In this document: piece after piece, positions 24,113 through 32,584 of the stretch
Layout of the letters: each line of letters starts with the position of its first letter
Numbering within the stretch: position 1 is the stretch's first letter
Source of the DNA: Planctomycetota bacterium
Lineage (GTDB): Bacteria; Planctomycetota; Phycisphaerae; Phycisphaerales; UBA1924
DNA length: 64,000 bases
Direction: 5' to 3'
NCBI GenBank assembly: GCA_014584315.1
Contig: JACTNA010000028.1
Location: forward strand, 56,413 to 120,412
Made by a program: the position numbers and the translations under genes
The notes under the pieces: model-generated
Seen by the model: only the letters and a program-made list of their open reading frames with translations
Told to the model about the DNA's origin: nothing
Databases searched by the model: none

Positions 24113-24313
24113 TCAAGCGGCTCGGCCGCACGCCCGGATCACACGATCCGCGACTCTGCGGCCGGATTGGGACTCGAGGACGGACGGCGATCGAACCGCG
24201 CCGCGCGTGGCGACACGGTCGGCGTACCCCCTGGCACCCCAACCTGCCGCCGCCGACACCCGACGCACCGCGGGCACCGGCCTGGACTCGCTGCTGCTTC
24301 CCCATCCGCTCAT
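24113..24313 (-). CDS. Putative 66-aa basic protein
   Basis: An SD (AGGGAGG) lies 6 nt before the ATG at 24313. The peptide is Ser/Arg/Ala-rich with no recognised domain. It is first in the run of small minus-strand ORFs, and its stop is followed at once by the SD of the 44-aa membrane peptide, which suggests an operon. Confidence 0.4.
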   Translation of the reverse strand: MSGWGSSSESRPVPAVRRVSAAAGWGARGYADRVATRGAVRSPSVLESQSGRRVADRVIRACGRAA

Positions 24314-24404
24314 ATCGAACCTCCCTGTACTCGTGCCCGATGCGGGCGACTCATCAGGGAGGGGACGCTCAGGACTTCACAGCGCACGCCGGGGGGAAGA
24401 GAAG

Positions 24405-24506
24405 ATGCAGATCAGGGGATACACCCTGATCGTAACCGACGCGACGCCCAAAGCCCTCGCACATGCCGACGGCACCGAGCCGTTCGGTTTTCCGGCTTCG
24501 CGGTGA
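24405..24506 (+). CDS. Possible 33-aa peptide overlapping an 8-bp hairpin
   Basis: A purine-rich GGGGGGAAGAGAAG precedes the ATG; the product begins MQIRGYTLIVTDATPKALAH. The first codons lie in an inverted repeat GATCAGGG-N6-CCCTGATC (24410-24431). It could be a small gene or chance; the hairpin is the more certain element. The rest of 24314-24549 shows nothing recognisable. Confidence 0.25.
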   Translation: MQIRGYTLIVTDATPKALAHADGTEPFGFPASR

Positions 24507-24549
24507 TCGTGCAAAACGGAGCGGGTCGCTGAGACGCGAGGTGCCTCCC

Positions 24550-24900
24550 TCAGTCCCCTTCGTCGCCCGGACTCCTGCTCCTTGCCTCGCGCAACTCGTC
24601 GATCCCCGTCCGCTCCCAGAGCGGCGTGCGCACCGAGTACGCGGCGCGGCAGATCACGTGGGCCGCCACCGGCGCGGTCAGGAACAGGAACGCGACGACC
24701 AGCAGGGCGCGCACGCTCACGCCCATCTCGCCGAAGTGCACCGCCGCCGACGCCACCAGGAAGAGCACCCCCAGCGTCCCGGCCTTCGTCGAGGCCTGCA
24801 AGCGCGTGAACAGGTCCGGCATCCGCACCACGCCCACCGCGCCCAGCAGCCCGAAGATGGCCCCGACGATCAGCAGCGCGGCCACGATCGCGTCGTTCAC
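24550..24900 (-). CDS. mrpG: Na+/H+ antiporter subunit G (MrpG)
   Basis: Last gene of the complete mrpABCDEFG operon, a multisubunit cation/proton antiporter of the inner membrane. 116 aa with three hydrophobic helices. Seen: 'IFGLLGAVGVVRMPDLFTRLQASTKAGTLGVLFLV', the family signature (G-R/hydrophobic-PDxxxRxHAxxK-type), and 'FLTAPVAAHVICRAAY'. Its ATG overlaps the mrpF stop by 4 nt. Confidence 0.95.
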   Translation of the reverse strand: MNDAIVAALLIVGAIFGLLGAVGVVRMPDLFTRLQASTKAGTLGVLFLVASAAVHFGEMGVSVRALLVVAFLFLTAPVAAHVICRAAYSVRTPLWERTGIDELREARSRSPGDEGD

Positions 24901-25184
24901 CTGGGCGTCCCCTTCTGCAGGTAGTAGGCGAACGCCACCGTCCCCACGAACATCAGCAGCGCGATCACCACCGACACCATCATGTAGATCGGCTCGTCCT
25001 CCAGGATCGCGTACACCGCCGTCCCGCCGACCGCCAGCGTCCCGATCAGGTCCAGCGCGACCACGCGGTCCGGCAGGCTCGGCCCGCGCAGCAGCCGGAC
25101 CGACGCCAGCACCACCGACAGCCCGACCACCGCCATCACGGCGTGCAGCGTGTGCTCCAGGATGGTCGCCGCAATCTCGCTCAT
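24897..25184 (-). CDS. mrpF: Na+/H+ antiporter subunit F (MrpF)
   Basis: 95 aa with three hydrophobic helices and the signature 'LLRGPSLPDRVVALDLIGT' (MrpF loop with conserved Asp residues). The start at 25184 overlaps the mrpE stop by 4 nt (ATGA); the longer track ORF is out of place. In studied Mrp systems MrpF is required for antiporter assembly. Confidence 0.95.
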   Translation of the reverse strand: MSEIAATILEHTLHAVMAVVGLSVVLASVRLLRGPSLPDRVVALDLIGTLAVGGTAVYAILEDEPIYMMVSVVIALLMFVGTVAFAYYLQKGTPR

Positions 25185-25666
25185 CGCAGGGCCTTCAGCA
25201 CGCGCCGCTCGAACCCGCTCTTGATGTCGTAGCGGATCACCTCCGGGTCCGTGTACGACATCACGTGGACGTACAGCGTCCGCCGGCCCGTCCGCTCGCA
25301 TTCCTCGATGTCCACGCTCAGCGTCCCCGGGGTCAGCGTGATCAGGTTCGAGAGCACCGTCAACTCCGTCTCGTTCATCGGCTCCAGCGGCACCGCGATC
25401 ACGCCGGGGCGCATCCGGTTCAGCGGCATCACCGTGTAGTACGCCATCTTGAAGTTCGCCAGCACCAGTTCCACCACGAAGTACAGCACCAGCCCGATCA
25501 ACTCCCACGCGTCCCGGAAGTACTTCCCCTCCTGCAGCACCGAGCGCATCAGCAGCAGCACCACGAACCCGATCGCGTACCCCACCGCGAGGCTCGCCGC
25601 GGAGAAGTTCTCCATCGTCGCCGCCCACAGCACCGCGAGCACGATGTTCCACACCAGCAGCCTCAC
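25181..25666 (-). CDS. mrpE: Na+/H+ antiporter subunit E (MrpE)
   Basis: 161 aa. Two or three N-terminal hydrophobic helices are followed by the cytoplasmic MrpE domain with 'LANFKMAYYTVMPLNRMRPGVIAVP' and 'LSNLITLTPGTLSVDI', both diagnostic. The start codon is GTG, overlapping the mrpD stop as GTGA. Confidence 0.95.
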   Translation of the reverse strand: MRLLVWNIVLAVLWAATMENFSAASLAVGYAIGFVVLLLMRSVLQEGKYFRDAWELIGLVLYFVVELVLANFKMAYYTVMPLNRMRPGVIAVPLEPMNETELTVLSNLITLTPGTLSVDIEECERTGRRTLYVHVMSYTDPEVIRYDIKSGFERRVLKALR

Positions 25667-27207
25667 GGGTCCACCCCCTCGACGGGCGTCGCGAACGCCT
25701 CGCCCAGCACCGCGCCGACGTACACCTCCGGATTCAGCAACTGCCCCGCCGCCAGCGCCGAAAACTCGAAGACCGGCTGCGCCGCCAGCCCGATCCCCAC
25801 CGTGATCGCGGCCAGCACGGCGATGGGCGCCAGCATCCCCGCGGGCGTCCGCGGCGCCGTCTCACCCGCCGTGCCGCCCTCCTCCGGCGCGGGCGACTTC
25901 CAGAACGCCTCCGCCCAGATCTTCGTCATCGAGAAGAGCGTCATGATCCCCACCAGCAGCGCGACCGCCACGTAGACGTACGCGCGTTCGTCCAGCGCGG
26001 CCCGGATCAGGATCAGTTTCGCCCAGAACCCCGACAGCGGCGGCACGCCCGCCAGCGACATCGCCGGCACCATGAACAGCAACGCCACCAGCGGCGCGCT
26101 CGCGTACACCCCGACGCGCCCGGGCCTCACCAGGTCCGACGTCCCGCGGATCCGGTGCGCCACGCCCGCCACCAGGAACAGGTTCGCCTTCACCACGATG
26201 TGGTGCACGATGTAGAACACCGTCCCCGCCACCGCCAGCGGCGTGAGCAGCGCGACCCCGAGGATCATGTACCCGATCTGGCTGATGATGTGGAACGAGA
26301 GCACCCGACGGAACTCCGTCTGCGCCGCCGCCCCGAGCACCCCGGACACCATCGTCAGCGCGGCCACCCACAGCAGGATCGTGTGCGTGTACCCCGTGTC
26401 GTGCACGAAGATCAGCGTGAACACCCGCACGATCGCGTACACGCCCACCTTCGTCAGCAGCCCGGCGAACAACGCGGAGACCGCGAACGGCGGCGTGTGG
26501 TAACTCGCCGGCAGCCAGAAGAACAGCGGGAAGACCGCCGCCTTGATCCCGAACGACACCATGAACAGCATCGCCACGATCGTTACCACGTGCCCGCGCC
26601 CCTCGGCCACCGCCTCCGCCGCCCGCACCGACAGGTGCGCCATGTTCAGCGTCCCCAGCGTCCCGTAGAGCAGCCCCGACGCCGAGAGGAAGATCGCCGA
26701 CGAGATCAGGTTCAGCGTCACGTACTTGATCGCCCCCTCCAGTTGCCCGCGCTCGCTCCCCAGCGAGAGCAGCACGAACGACGAGAGCAGCAGGATCTCG
26801 AAGCAGACGTACAGATTGAAGATGTCCCCGGTCAGGAACGCCCCGCACACGCCCGCCAGCAGCACGTGCGTCAGCGGGTAGTACAGGAACCGCTTGCGCG
26901 GCAGGTCCACGCTCGCCACCGAGTAGACCACCACCGCGAGCCCCGTCACCGCGGCGAGCAGCGCCATGATCGCGCCGAACGCGTCCGCGACGAACGTGAT
27001 GCCGAACGGCGCGCTCCACCCCCCGGCGTCCAGCGTCAGGATCTCCCCCGTCGCCGTCCGCGCCAGCAGCGCGACCGCCACGACCACCAGCGCGACCGCG
27101 CCCGCCACGCTCACCGTCTGCTGCGCGCGGAGCGAGCGGTGCCCCAGCATGCCCAGGCACGCGGTCCCCAGCGGGATCAGCACGGGCAGGATCGGCAGCG
27201 CGCTCAA
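25663..27207 (-). CDS. mrpD: Na+/H+ antiporter subunit D (MrpD)
   Basis: 514-aa antiporter-like subunit related to NuoM/NuoN, with about 14 hydrophobic helices. Seen: '[20 protein letters not shown]' with the conserved Glu of helix 5, '[20 protein letters not shown]' (Lys and Pro of the proton channel), '[13 protein letters not shown]' and '[17 protein letters not shown]' (His/Lys). It probably forms one of the ion-conducting modules. It overlaps mrpC by 4 nt at its start and mrpE by 4 nt at its end. Confidence 0.96.
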   Translation of the reverse strand: MSALPILPVLIPLGTACLGMLGHRSLRAQQTVSVAGAVALVVVAVALLARTATGEILTLDAGGWSAPFGITFVADAFGAIMALLAAVTGLAVVVYSVASVDLPRKRFLYYPLTHVLLAGVCGAFLTGDIFNLYVCFEILLLSSFVLLSLGSERGQLEGAIKYVTLNLISSAIFLSASGLLYGTLGTLNMAHLSVRAAEAVAEGRGHVVTIVAMLFMVSFGIKAAVFPLFFWLPASYHTPPFAVSALFAGLLTKVGVYAIVRVFTLIFVHDTGYTHTILLWVAALTMVSGVLGAAAQTEFRRVLSFHIISQIGYMILGVALLTPLAVAGTVFYIVHHIVVKANLFLVAGVAHRIRGTSDLVRPGRVGVYASAPLVALLFMVPAMSLAGVPPLSGFWAKLILIRAALDERAYVYVAVALLVGIMTLFSMTKIWAEAFWKSPAPEEGGTAGETAPRTPAGMLAPIAVLAAITVGIGLAAQPVFEFSALAAGQLLNPEVYVGAVLGEAFATPVEGVDP

Positions 27208-27551
27208 TGGTCGGTCCCCGTGAACTCTTCCGTGTCGTCGGTGCCCACCGCCATGTACGCCCGGCTCACAAGCACCATCATGAACGCCACCACCCCGAAC
27301 CCGATCACGATCGCCGTCAGGATCAGCGCCTGCGGCACGGGGTCGGCGTGCGGCGGCTCCGGCGCGAGCGAGCCCGCCTCCACCAGCGGCGCTTGCGCCC
27401 GCACCAGCCCCCCCGACGCAAAGATCAGCAGGTTCGCCCCGTGGCTCAGCAGGATCAGCCCCATGATCAGCTTCACGATGCTCCGGCGCACGATCAGGTA
27501 GATCCCCGCCGCGAACAGCCCGCCGACCAGCAACGCCAGGAGGAGTTTCAC
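27204..27551 (-). CDS. mrpC: Na+/H+ antiporter subunit C (MrpC)
   Basis: NuoK-like subunit of 115 aa with three helices. Seen: '[30 protein letters not shown]' and '[25 protein letters not shown]', the standard MrpC signature. The start is a GTG at 27551 overlapping the mrpB stop (GTGA); the track ORF begins too far upstream. Confidence 0.95.
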   Translation of the reverse strand: MKLLLALLVGGLFAAGIYLIVRRSIVKLIMGLILLSHGANLLIFASGGLVRAQAPLVEAGSLAPEPPHADPVPQALILTAIVIGFGVVAFMMVLVSRAYMAVGTDDTEEFTGTDH

Positions 27552-27967
27552 GCGTTCTCCTCCAGCAGCGAGAGCACGATCGTCATCACCACCCCGATCA
27601 CCACGAAGTACACCCCGATGTCGAACACCAGCGGCGTGCCGACCTTCACCTCCCCGAACCCCGGGAACGGCACGCTCACCCACAGCCCCGACAGGAACGG
27701 CTGCCCCGACGCCAGCGCCAGGCTCCCCGCCACCAGCGCGAACGCCAGGCCCAGCGCCATCACGACCACCAGGTCGGCGCGGAGCGCGGTCCGCGTCGCC
27801 CGCGGCCCGAACGCCATGCCGTGCAGCGCGAACCCCGCCGCCCCGATCAGCCCACCGATGAACCCGCCCCCGGGCTTGTTGTGCCCCTGCAGCATCACCA
27901 CGATCGAGAAGATGAGCAGCAGCGGCAGCAGGTAGCGCGTCGCGGTCTGGAGAATGGTCGAGTTCAT
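27548..27967 (-). CDS. mrpB: Na+/H+ antiporter subunit B (MrpB)
   Basis: 139 aa with four hydrophobic helices. Seen: '[38 protein letters not shown]' (the conserved HxxPGGGFxGG loop) and '[25 protein letters not shown]'. The start at 27967 overlaps the mrpA stop by 4 nt. It is separate from mrpA here, as in Bacillus, not fused as in some alphaproteobacteria. Confidence 0.95.
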   Translation of the reverse strand: MNSTILQTATRYLLPLLLIFSIVVMLQGHNKPGGGFIGGLIGAAGFALHGMAFGPRATRTALRADLVVVMALGLAFALVAGSLALASGQPFLSGLWVSVPFPGFGEVKVGTPLVFDIGVYFVVIGVVMTIVLSLLEENA

Positions 27968-30309
27968 CCCTCGCCCCCCTTCCCCGCGGGCGTCGGCGCC
28001 CCCTCGCGCGTCGTCGGGTCGAGTTTCATCAGCGCGTAGACGCCCACCGCCGCCACCACCAGCACCACGATCTCGCCCAGCGTGTCCAGCGCGCGGAAGT
28101 CGACCAGGATCACGTTCACCACGTTCCGCCCGTAGGCACGGGGGAGGCTGTTCGTCGCGTAGAAGTCGGACACCGTCATGTCCGGGCGGTGGTCCGCGAC
28201 CACGAGCACCAGCCCGGCCATCGCCGCGCCCCCCGCCAGCGCGACCAGCAGGTCCCGCGCCTTCTGCGCCCGCGTCGAGAAGGTGCGGAAGTCCGGCAGC
28301 ATGTAGAACACCAGCACCAGCAGCACCACCGCCAGCGTCTCGATGCACACCTGCGTCAACGCCAGGTCCGGCGCGCCGAACAGCACGAAGATGATCGCGA
28401 TCCCGTACCCCACCAGCCCAAGCCCCGCGATCGCCGCCAGGCGGTTCCGCGCCACCGCCGTGAACCACGCCCCGATCAGGATCAGGAACACCAGCCCGAT
28501 CTCGTACGGCCGCGCGTCGCCGAAGTCCGGCAGCCGCTCCAGGGGCGTCCGCAGCGCGAACGTCGCCGCAACGGCGAGCACGATCACCCCGAACGTGATG
28601 AACGCGTACCGGCGCAGCGATCCCGACTGCAGCGCCCGGGTCTGCGCGTCCGCGATCCCGAGCACCGCCGCCAGCACGTGCTCGTACACCCGCGAAGGCC
28701 CGATCGCGTCCAGTGCCCGCGACGCCGCCCCGCCCGCGCCCACGATCGCCCACTGCGCGCGGAACAGCACGACGCCCAGCACGACCGCCGCCGCGCTCAG
28801 CGCGAGCGCGAGGTTCCACCCGTGCCACAACGCCACGTGCGGGTGCGCCTGCGCGCCCAGCGCGGCCGAGGCCGCCGGCTCGACCAGCGGCGTCGCCAGC
28901 GCCCCCGGCGCCACCGCCGCCCCAAGCCCCAGCAACGCCAGCACGCCCGGCCCGAGCAGCAGCGACAGCCCCGGCTCGTGCGCCTCGCGCTTCGTCTCCC
29001 GCGTCGCGCCGAAGAACGGCGCGAACCCCACGCGCAGCGCCACCGCCACGCCCAGCGCGGCCGACGCCACGAACATCGCCGCCAGCGCATAGCCCTCACG
29101 CCCCAGGTCCGTGTCCGGCAGCAACGACTTGATGGCGAGTTCCTTCGCGATGAACCCGACCATCGGCGGGACGCCCGCCATCGACAGCGCGGCCAGGGCC
29201 GACGCCCCCGCCAGCAGCGGCATCGAACGCCGAAGCTCGCCCAGCGCGGTCACGTCCTTCTCGCCCGTCTCGTGGTCGATCGCCCCCGCCACCATGAACA
29301 GCGCGCCCTTGTAGAACGCGTGCGCCAGCAGGAACACGATCGCCGCCTCCACGGCGTACGTCGTCCCCACGCCCAGCGCCATCACGATCGTCCCCAGCGC
29401 GCTCACCGTCGAGTACGCCAAGATGAGTTTCAACACCGTCTGCCGGAACGCCAGCCACGCCCCGACCAGCATGGTCGCCGCCCCGAACCACGTCAGCAGA
29501 CCGTTCCACAACTCGCTCTCGCCCAGCGCGGGCGTCAGCCTCGCCAGCAGGTAGATCCCCGCCTTCACCATCGTCGACGAGTGCAGGTACGCGCTCACCG
29601 GCGTCGGCGCGGCCATCGCCGACGGCAGCCAGAAATGGAACGGGAACTGCGCCGACTTCGTGAACGCCCCGAACACCAGCAGCAGCACGATCGGCGCGTA
29701 GAGCGCGTGCTCCCGGATCGTCTCGCGGTGCAGCGACAGGTTCGAGATCCGCATGTCGCCCGCCGCCGACCCCAGCATGAGCGCGCCCGCCAGGATCGCC
29801 AGCCCCCCCAGCCCCGTCACCAGCAGCGCCTGCAACGCGGACTTGCGCGCCTTGGCGTCCGCGTGCTCGAACCCGATCAGCAGGTACGAACTGATGCTCG
29901 TCAACTCCCAGAAGACGAACAGCACGATCAGGTTGTCCGCCAGCACCACCCCGAGCATCGACGCCATGAACATCAGCAGGTAGGCGTAGATGCGACCGAG
30001 ATGCCGGTGACCGGCCAGATACCCGCCCGCGTACACGAAGATCGCCGCCCCGATCCCCGCGATGAGCGTCGCCATGAGCAGCGACAGCCCGTCCAGACGC
30101 AGGTCCAGGTCCGCCCCCAGGCCCGGCATCCACGCGTGCGACTCGGCAACCGCCCCCCCTCCGCGCGACGCCAGCGCCAGGAACAACGCCGCCAGCGACG
30201 CCGGCAGCAACGCGATCGCCCACCCCGCGTGCCGACCCAGCGCGCGGTGCACGACCGGCGCCATCGGCGCGAGGACAAACCCCGAAAGCACCGCGATCAA
30301 CAGCGTCAA
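27964..30309 (-). CDS. mrpA: Na+/H+ antiporter subunit A (MrpA)
   Basis: 781-aa NuoL-like large subunit, close to the usual 770-800 aa. Seen: '[21 protein letters not shown]' (conserved Glu helix), '[39 protein letters not shown]', '[22 protein letters not shown]', and a C-terminal MbhD/MbhE-like extension ('[40 protein letters not shown]'). The start is a TTG at 30309, a rare codon; no strong SD is visible. First gene of the seven-gene operon, in which every junction overlaps by 4 nt, implying coupled translation of a 1:1 complex. The complex exports Na+ in exchange for H+ and supports pH and salt tolerance. Confidence 0.94.
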   Translation of the reverse strand: MTLLIAVLSGFVLAPMAPVVHRALGRHAGWAIALLPASLAALFLALASRGGGAVAESHAWMPGLGADLDLRLDGLSLLMATLIAGIGAAIFVYAGGYLAGHRHLGRIYAYLLMFMASMLGVVLADNLIVLFVFWELTSISSYLLIGFEHADAKARKSALQALLVTGLGGLAILAGALMLGSAAGDMRISNLSLHRETIREHALYAPIVLLLVFGAFTKSAQFPFHFWLPSAMAAPTPVSAYLHSSTMVKAGIYLLARLTPALGESELWNGLLTWFGAATMLVGAWLAFRQTVLKLILAYSTVSALGTIVMALGVGTTYAVEAAIVFLLAHAFYKGALFMVAGAIDHETGEKDVTALGELRRSMPLLAGASALAALSMAGVPPMVGFIAKELAIKSLLPDTDLGREGYALAAMFVASAALGVAVALRVGFAPFFGATRETKREAHEPGLSLLLGPGVLALLGLGAAVAPGALATPLVEPAASAALGAQAHPHVALWHGWNLALALSAAAVVLGVVLFRAQWAIVGAGGAASRALDAIGPSRVYEHVLAAVLGIADAQTRALQSGSLRRYAFITFGVIVLAVAATFALRTPLERLPDFGDARPYEIGLVFLILIGAWFTAVARNRLAAIAGLGLVGYGIAIIFVLFGAPDLALTQVCIETLAVVLLVLVFYMLPDFRTFSTRAQKARDLLVALAGGAAMAGLVLVVADHRPDMTVSDFYATNSLPRAYGRNVVNVILVDFRALDTLGEIVVLVVAAVGVYALMKLDPTTREGAPTPAGKGGEG

Positions 30310-30356
30310 CGCACGTTTCCCCGCCCGGCCGACGCACGATGCGCCGCCCCGACCGC

Positions 30357-30362
30357 ATCATA
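30357..30362 (-). promoter_or_regulatory. Candidate -10 of the mrp operon (TATGAT)
   Basis: TATGAT on the minus strand, 47 nt upstream of the mrpA TTG, in the only AT-rich spot between mrpA and the repressor gene. No convincing -35 at 17 nt. Confidence 0.35.
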
Positions 30363-30411
30363 CGGTTTTCGCCGAACGGTGGCGCAGGCGTCCCGCCCGT
30401 GCCGATTCCCT

Positions 30412-31275
30412 TCACACGATCGACCGCATCACCGACACCGCCGGATACAGCCCCGCCACGTGCTCGCGCGCCAGCACCCGCGGCGGATACGACGGGTTCA
30501 GCGGCTGCAACCGGATCATCTCCCGACCCGCCGCGTCCGTCTCCAGGTACACACGCTTGAAGGTCGTCTCGTGGTCCGGCTCGATCCGGGCGAAGCAGTC
30601 GGCCCCCGAACGCACCGAACGCGCCGGGCTGAACACCACCACGTCCCCCTCGCGGTAATCGGGCAGCATCGAATCGCCCACCACCCGCGCGGCGAACGCG
30701 TCCGGGTCCGCCAGGTCCGGGCAGCGCACGTACTCGTCCGCCACCCGCGCCGGATACGCGAGGTCCGTGAACTCGCGCGGATACCCCGCCGCCACCCGGT
30801 TGATGAGCGGCACTTCGAAGGGCAGCGCGACCGGCTCGGGCGACGCGGGCGACAGCCGCTCGATCAGACGACGCAACTCCCCCGAGCGGTAGGCGTCGTC
30901 CAGCGAACCCGCCAGCAACTCCGCCAGCCGCCGCGCCGCCGCACGATCCTCGCGCAGCGTCCCCAACTCCCGTCGGATCACCGGCGAGGCTTCCTCCCAC
31001 CCCGCCGCTCGCACCAGCGTCTCGGGCTTCAGAAAGAGCGCCTCTTCGAGCCGGCGCAGCAGCGCCTCGCTCGGCGGCCCGCAGCGCGAGTTCTCCACCG
31101 CCGAGAGGTAACTCTTCGAGCAGCCCGCGCGCTCCGCGAGTTGCTCGAGCGTCATCCGACGCGCGCGGCGCGCATCGTGGATCAGATCGCCCACGGTCTG
31201 TCCAGGCTCGGTCGAACTCCGTTCGATCATGATCACCCCGCCGCCGCCCTCCCCGGGCGACAAATCCGACGGCAT
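30412..31275 (-). CDS. LexA/CI-type repressor: XRE helix-turn-helix + S24 autopeptidase
   Basis: 287 aa from ATG 31275, which has AGGAG 6 nt upstream. An N-terminal XRE helix-turn-helix (about 28-84, 'MTLEQLAERAGCSKSYLSAVENSRCGPPSEALLRRLEEAL') is joined to a C-terminal S24 domain. The catalytic Ser202 ('VVGDSMLPDY') and Lys240 ('ETTFKRVYLE') are 38 residues apart, as in LexA/CI, and an Ala-Gly bond at 163-164 ('VAAGYP') is the expected self-cleavage site. All parts needed for RecA-stimulated autocleavage are therefore present. It is divergent from the HTH-ATPase-GNAT-terminase cassette, the usual arrangement of a prophage master repressor. Direct SOS control of the cassette is inferred. Confidence 0.9.
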   Translation of the reverse strand: MPSDLSPGEGGGGVIMIERSSTEPGQTVGDLIHDARRARRMTLEQLAERAGCSKSYLSAVENSRCGPPSEALLRRLEEALFLKPETLVRAAGWEEASPVIRRELGTLREDRAAARRLAELLAGSLDDAYRSGELRRLIERLSPASPEPVALPFEVPLINRVAAGYPREFTDLAYPARVADEYVRCPDLADPDAFAARVVGDSMLPDYREGDVVVFSPARSVRSGADCFARIEPDHETTFKRVYLETDAAGREMIRLQPLNPSYPPRVLAREHVAGLYPAVSVMRSIV

Positions 31276-31430
31276 CGTCCGCTCCTGTGCGCCGGTTTGT
31301 GGTTGTACCATACAAAGACCTTGCAGGCTGTCCATCAAGTTGCGAATATTGGCATGAAGTTCAACGAACAGTGAACACGCGGCACGGTGGCATGTCAAGA
31401 CCGGTCGCCCCAGATTCGAGGAGGCACACG
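31276..31430. promoter_or_regulatory. Divergent control region between repressor and phage-like cassette
   Basis: 155 bp, markedly AT-richer than its surroundings. It contains an inverted repeat GTTC-AAC-GAAC (31359-31369) and other AT-rich words (TTTGTGGTTGTACCATACAAA, GCGAATATTGGC) that could hold the -10 elements and operators of both genes. SD sites flank it on both sides (AGGAG for the repressor, GAGGAGG for the HTH gene). The exact promoters cannot be fixed by eye. Confidence 0.55.
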
Positions 31431-31889
31431 ATGGCAGCATCCATTCGAGGCCCGATGGTCTTTGATCCAGTGGAAACCCTTGATCTCCGGCGCAAACGCC
31501 GATGCGATCAGGCTGCGGTCGCCCTCGATCGCGCCCGCCATCTCCCCCCGCAGGACCGCGTCCTGGTCGAGGCCGTCTTCCGCGACGGGCGACCCGTCGC
31601 GGAACTCGCCGCCCTCATCGCCGCCGATGCGGGCGATGCCGCCCGGGCCACCAGCGTCCGCGGCCTGCGCCGGCGGGTGCGCCGCCTGACCGCCCGTCTG
31701 CTCTCGCGCGAGTACGCCTTTGTCGCCGAGCAACTCCCCGACTGGTCGCCGACGCGGCGCCGCGTCGCCACGGCCTGCATCCTGCACGGTCGCTCCATCC
31801 GCGACGCAGCCGCCGAACTCCGCCTCTCGCTCCACACTGTCCGTCGCCACCGCGCCGCCATCGCGGAACTGCTGGAGGCCTGGTCGTGA
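31431..31889 (+). CDS. HTH protein, first gene of the phage-like cassette
   Basis: 152 aa from ATG 31431 (SD GAGGAGG); the longer track start is unsupported. Two helix-turn-helix-like segments are visible: 'LVEAVFRDGRPVAELAALIAADAGDAARATSVRGLRRRVRRL' in the middle and 'GRSIRDAAAELRLSLHTVRRHRAAIAELL' at the end, the latter like sigma region 4 or LuxR-type domains. The first resembles the helix-turn-helix of the sigma-like gene at 22250. Its stop overlaps the ATPase start (GTGA). It may be a transcription factor, or a small-terminase-like DNA recognition subunit; the sequence does not decide. Confidence 0.65.
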   Translation: MAASIRGPMVFDPVETLDLRRKRRCDQAAVALDRARHLPPQDRVLVEAVFRDGRPVAELAALIAADAGDAARATSVRGLRRRVRRLTARLLSREYAFVAEQLPDWSPTRRRVATACILHGRSIRDAAAELRLSLHTVRRHRAAIAELLEAWS

Positions 31890-32584
31890 CCATCGGCACG
31901 CTCGGCCTGCGCGTCGTGCCCTGCTCGGTGCGACCGAGCGAGCGCACCCTTCGCGCCTGCACGGCCTTCGGCATCGCGCTCGAACGCGCCGCACGCACGC
32001 GCCCGGGCCTGCCCGCGAACGGGCCACGCCTCGCACGCCTGGTCGCCCGTCGCCTGCGCCGCGGCGGGGTCGCGCTCATCACCGGGCCGAGCGGCTGCGG
32101 CAAGTCCTCCCTCCTCCGCCTCGTCCGGTCCGCGTTGCGTGCGCACGGCATCGCCATTGTTCGAGCCACCCCGCTCGACGCACGAGCGAAGTGCCGCGCC
32201 GTGCTGGACCTGCTGGGCGGCTCGGTCGAGGACGCGCTGCTCGCGCTCGGCGCGGCCGGGCTTGCCGATGCGACGCTCTGGCCGCGCACGCCGGGCGAAC
32301 TCTCCGAGGGCCAGCGCTGGCGGCTCGGCCTCGCGGTCGCCGTCCGGCGCGCGCGCCCGGGATCGTGCGTCATCGCCGACGAGTTCTGCTCCGTGCTCGA
32401 CCGGACGACCGCCCGCTGCGTCGCGGGCACGCTGGCCCGATGGGCGGCGCGCACGCCGGGCGCGCTCGCGGTGTGCGCCACGGCCCACGCCGATCTCGCC
32501 GGCGCGCTCGAACCGCGCCTCACCGTCGAACTGGGCCTCGACGGGCGCGCCCGGCTGGCCCGTGGAAGGCGGGCGACACCGTGA
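31886..32584 (+). CDS. Stand-alone ABC-type ATPase (COG2401-like ATPase half)
   Basis: 232-aa soluble ABC ATPase without a transmembrane partner. The start is a GTG at 31886 with GGAGG upstream, overlapping the previous stop by 4 nt. Seen: Walker A 'GPSGCGKSS' (67-75), signature 'LSEGQRWRLGLA' (139-150), Walker B 'CVIADEF' (161-167) with catalytic Glu166, D-loop 'SVLDRTTAR', and switch His201 in 'CATAH'. The set is complete, so ATP hydrolysis is likely. It is followed with a 4-nt overlap by a GNAT protein. I remember the fused ATPase-acetyltransferase arrangement as COG2401 ('ABC-type ATPase fused to predicted acetyltransferase', mainly archaeal), whose function is unknown to me. Here the halves are separate genes inside a phage-like unit. 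Confidence 0.85.
   Translation: MTIGTLGLRVVPCSVRPSERTLRACTAFGIALERAARTRPGLPANGPRLARLVARRLRRGGVALITGPSGCGKSSLLRLVRSALRAHGIAIVRATPLDARAKCRAVLDLLGGSVEDALLALGAAGLADATLWPRTPGELSEGQRWRLGLAVAVRRARPGSCVIADEFCSVLDRTTARCVAGTLARWAARTPGALAVCATAHADLAGALEPRLTVELGLDGRARLARGRRATP

Noticed and set aside
23331-24431. Possible CRISPR array or small structured RNA, suggested by several hairpins
   Set aside because: The hairpins differ in sequence and spacing; no repeat-spacer pattern and no cas gene in the window.
28189-31374. 1061-aa plus-strand ORF across mrpA and the repressor gene
   Set aside because: Antisense shadow of well-supported genes; Arg/His/Gln-rich low-complexity translation, no SD, typical of GC-rich antisense frames.
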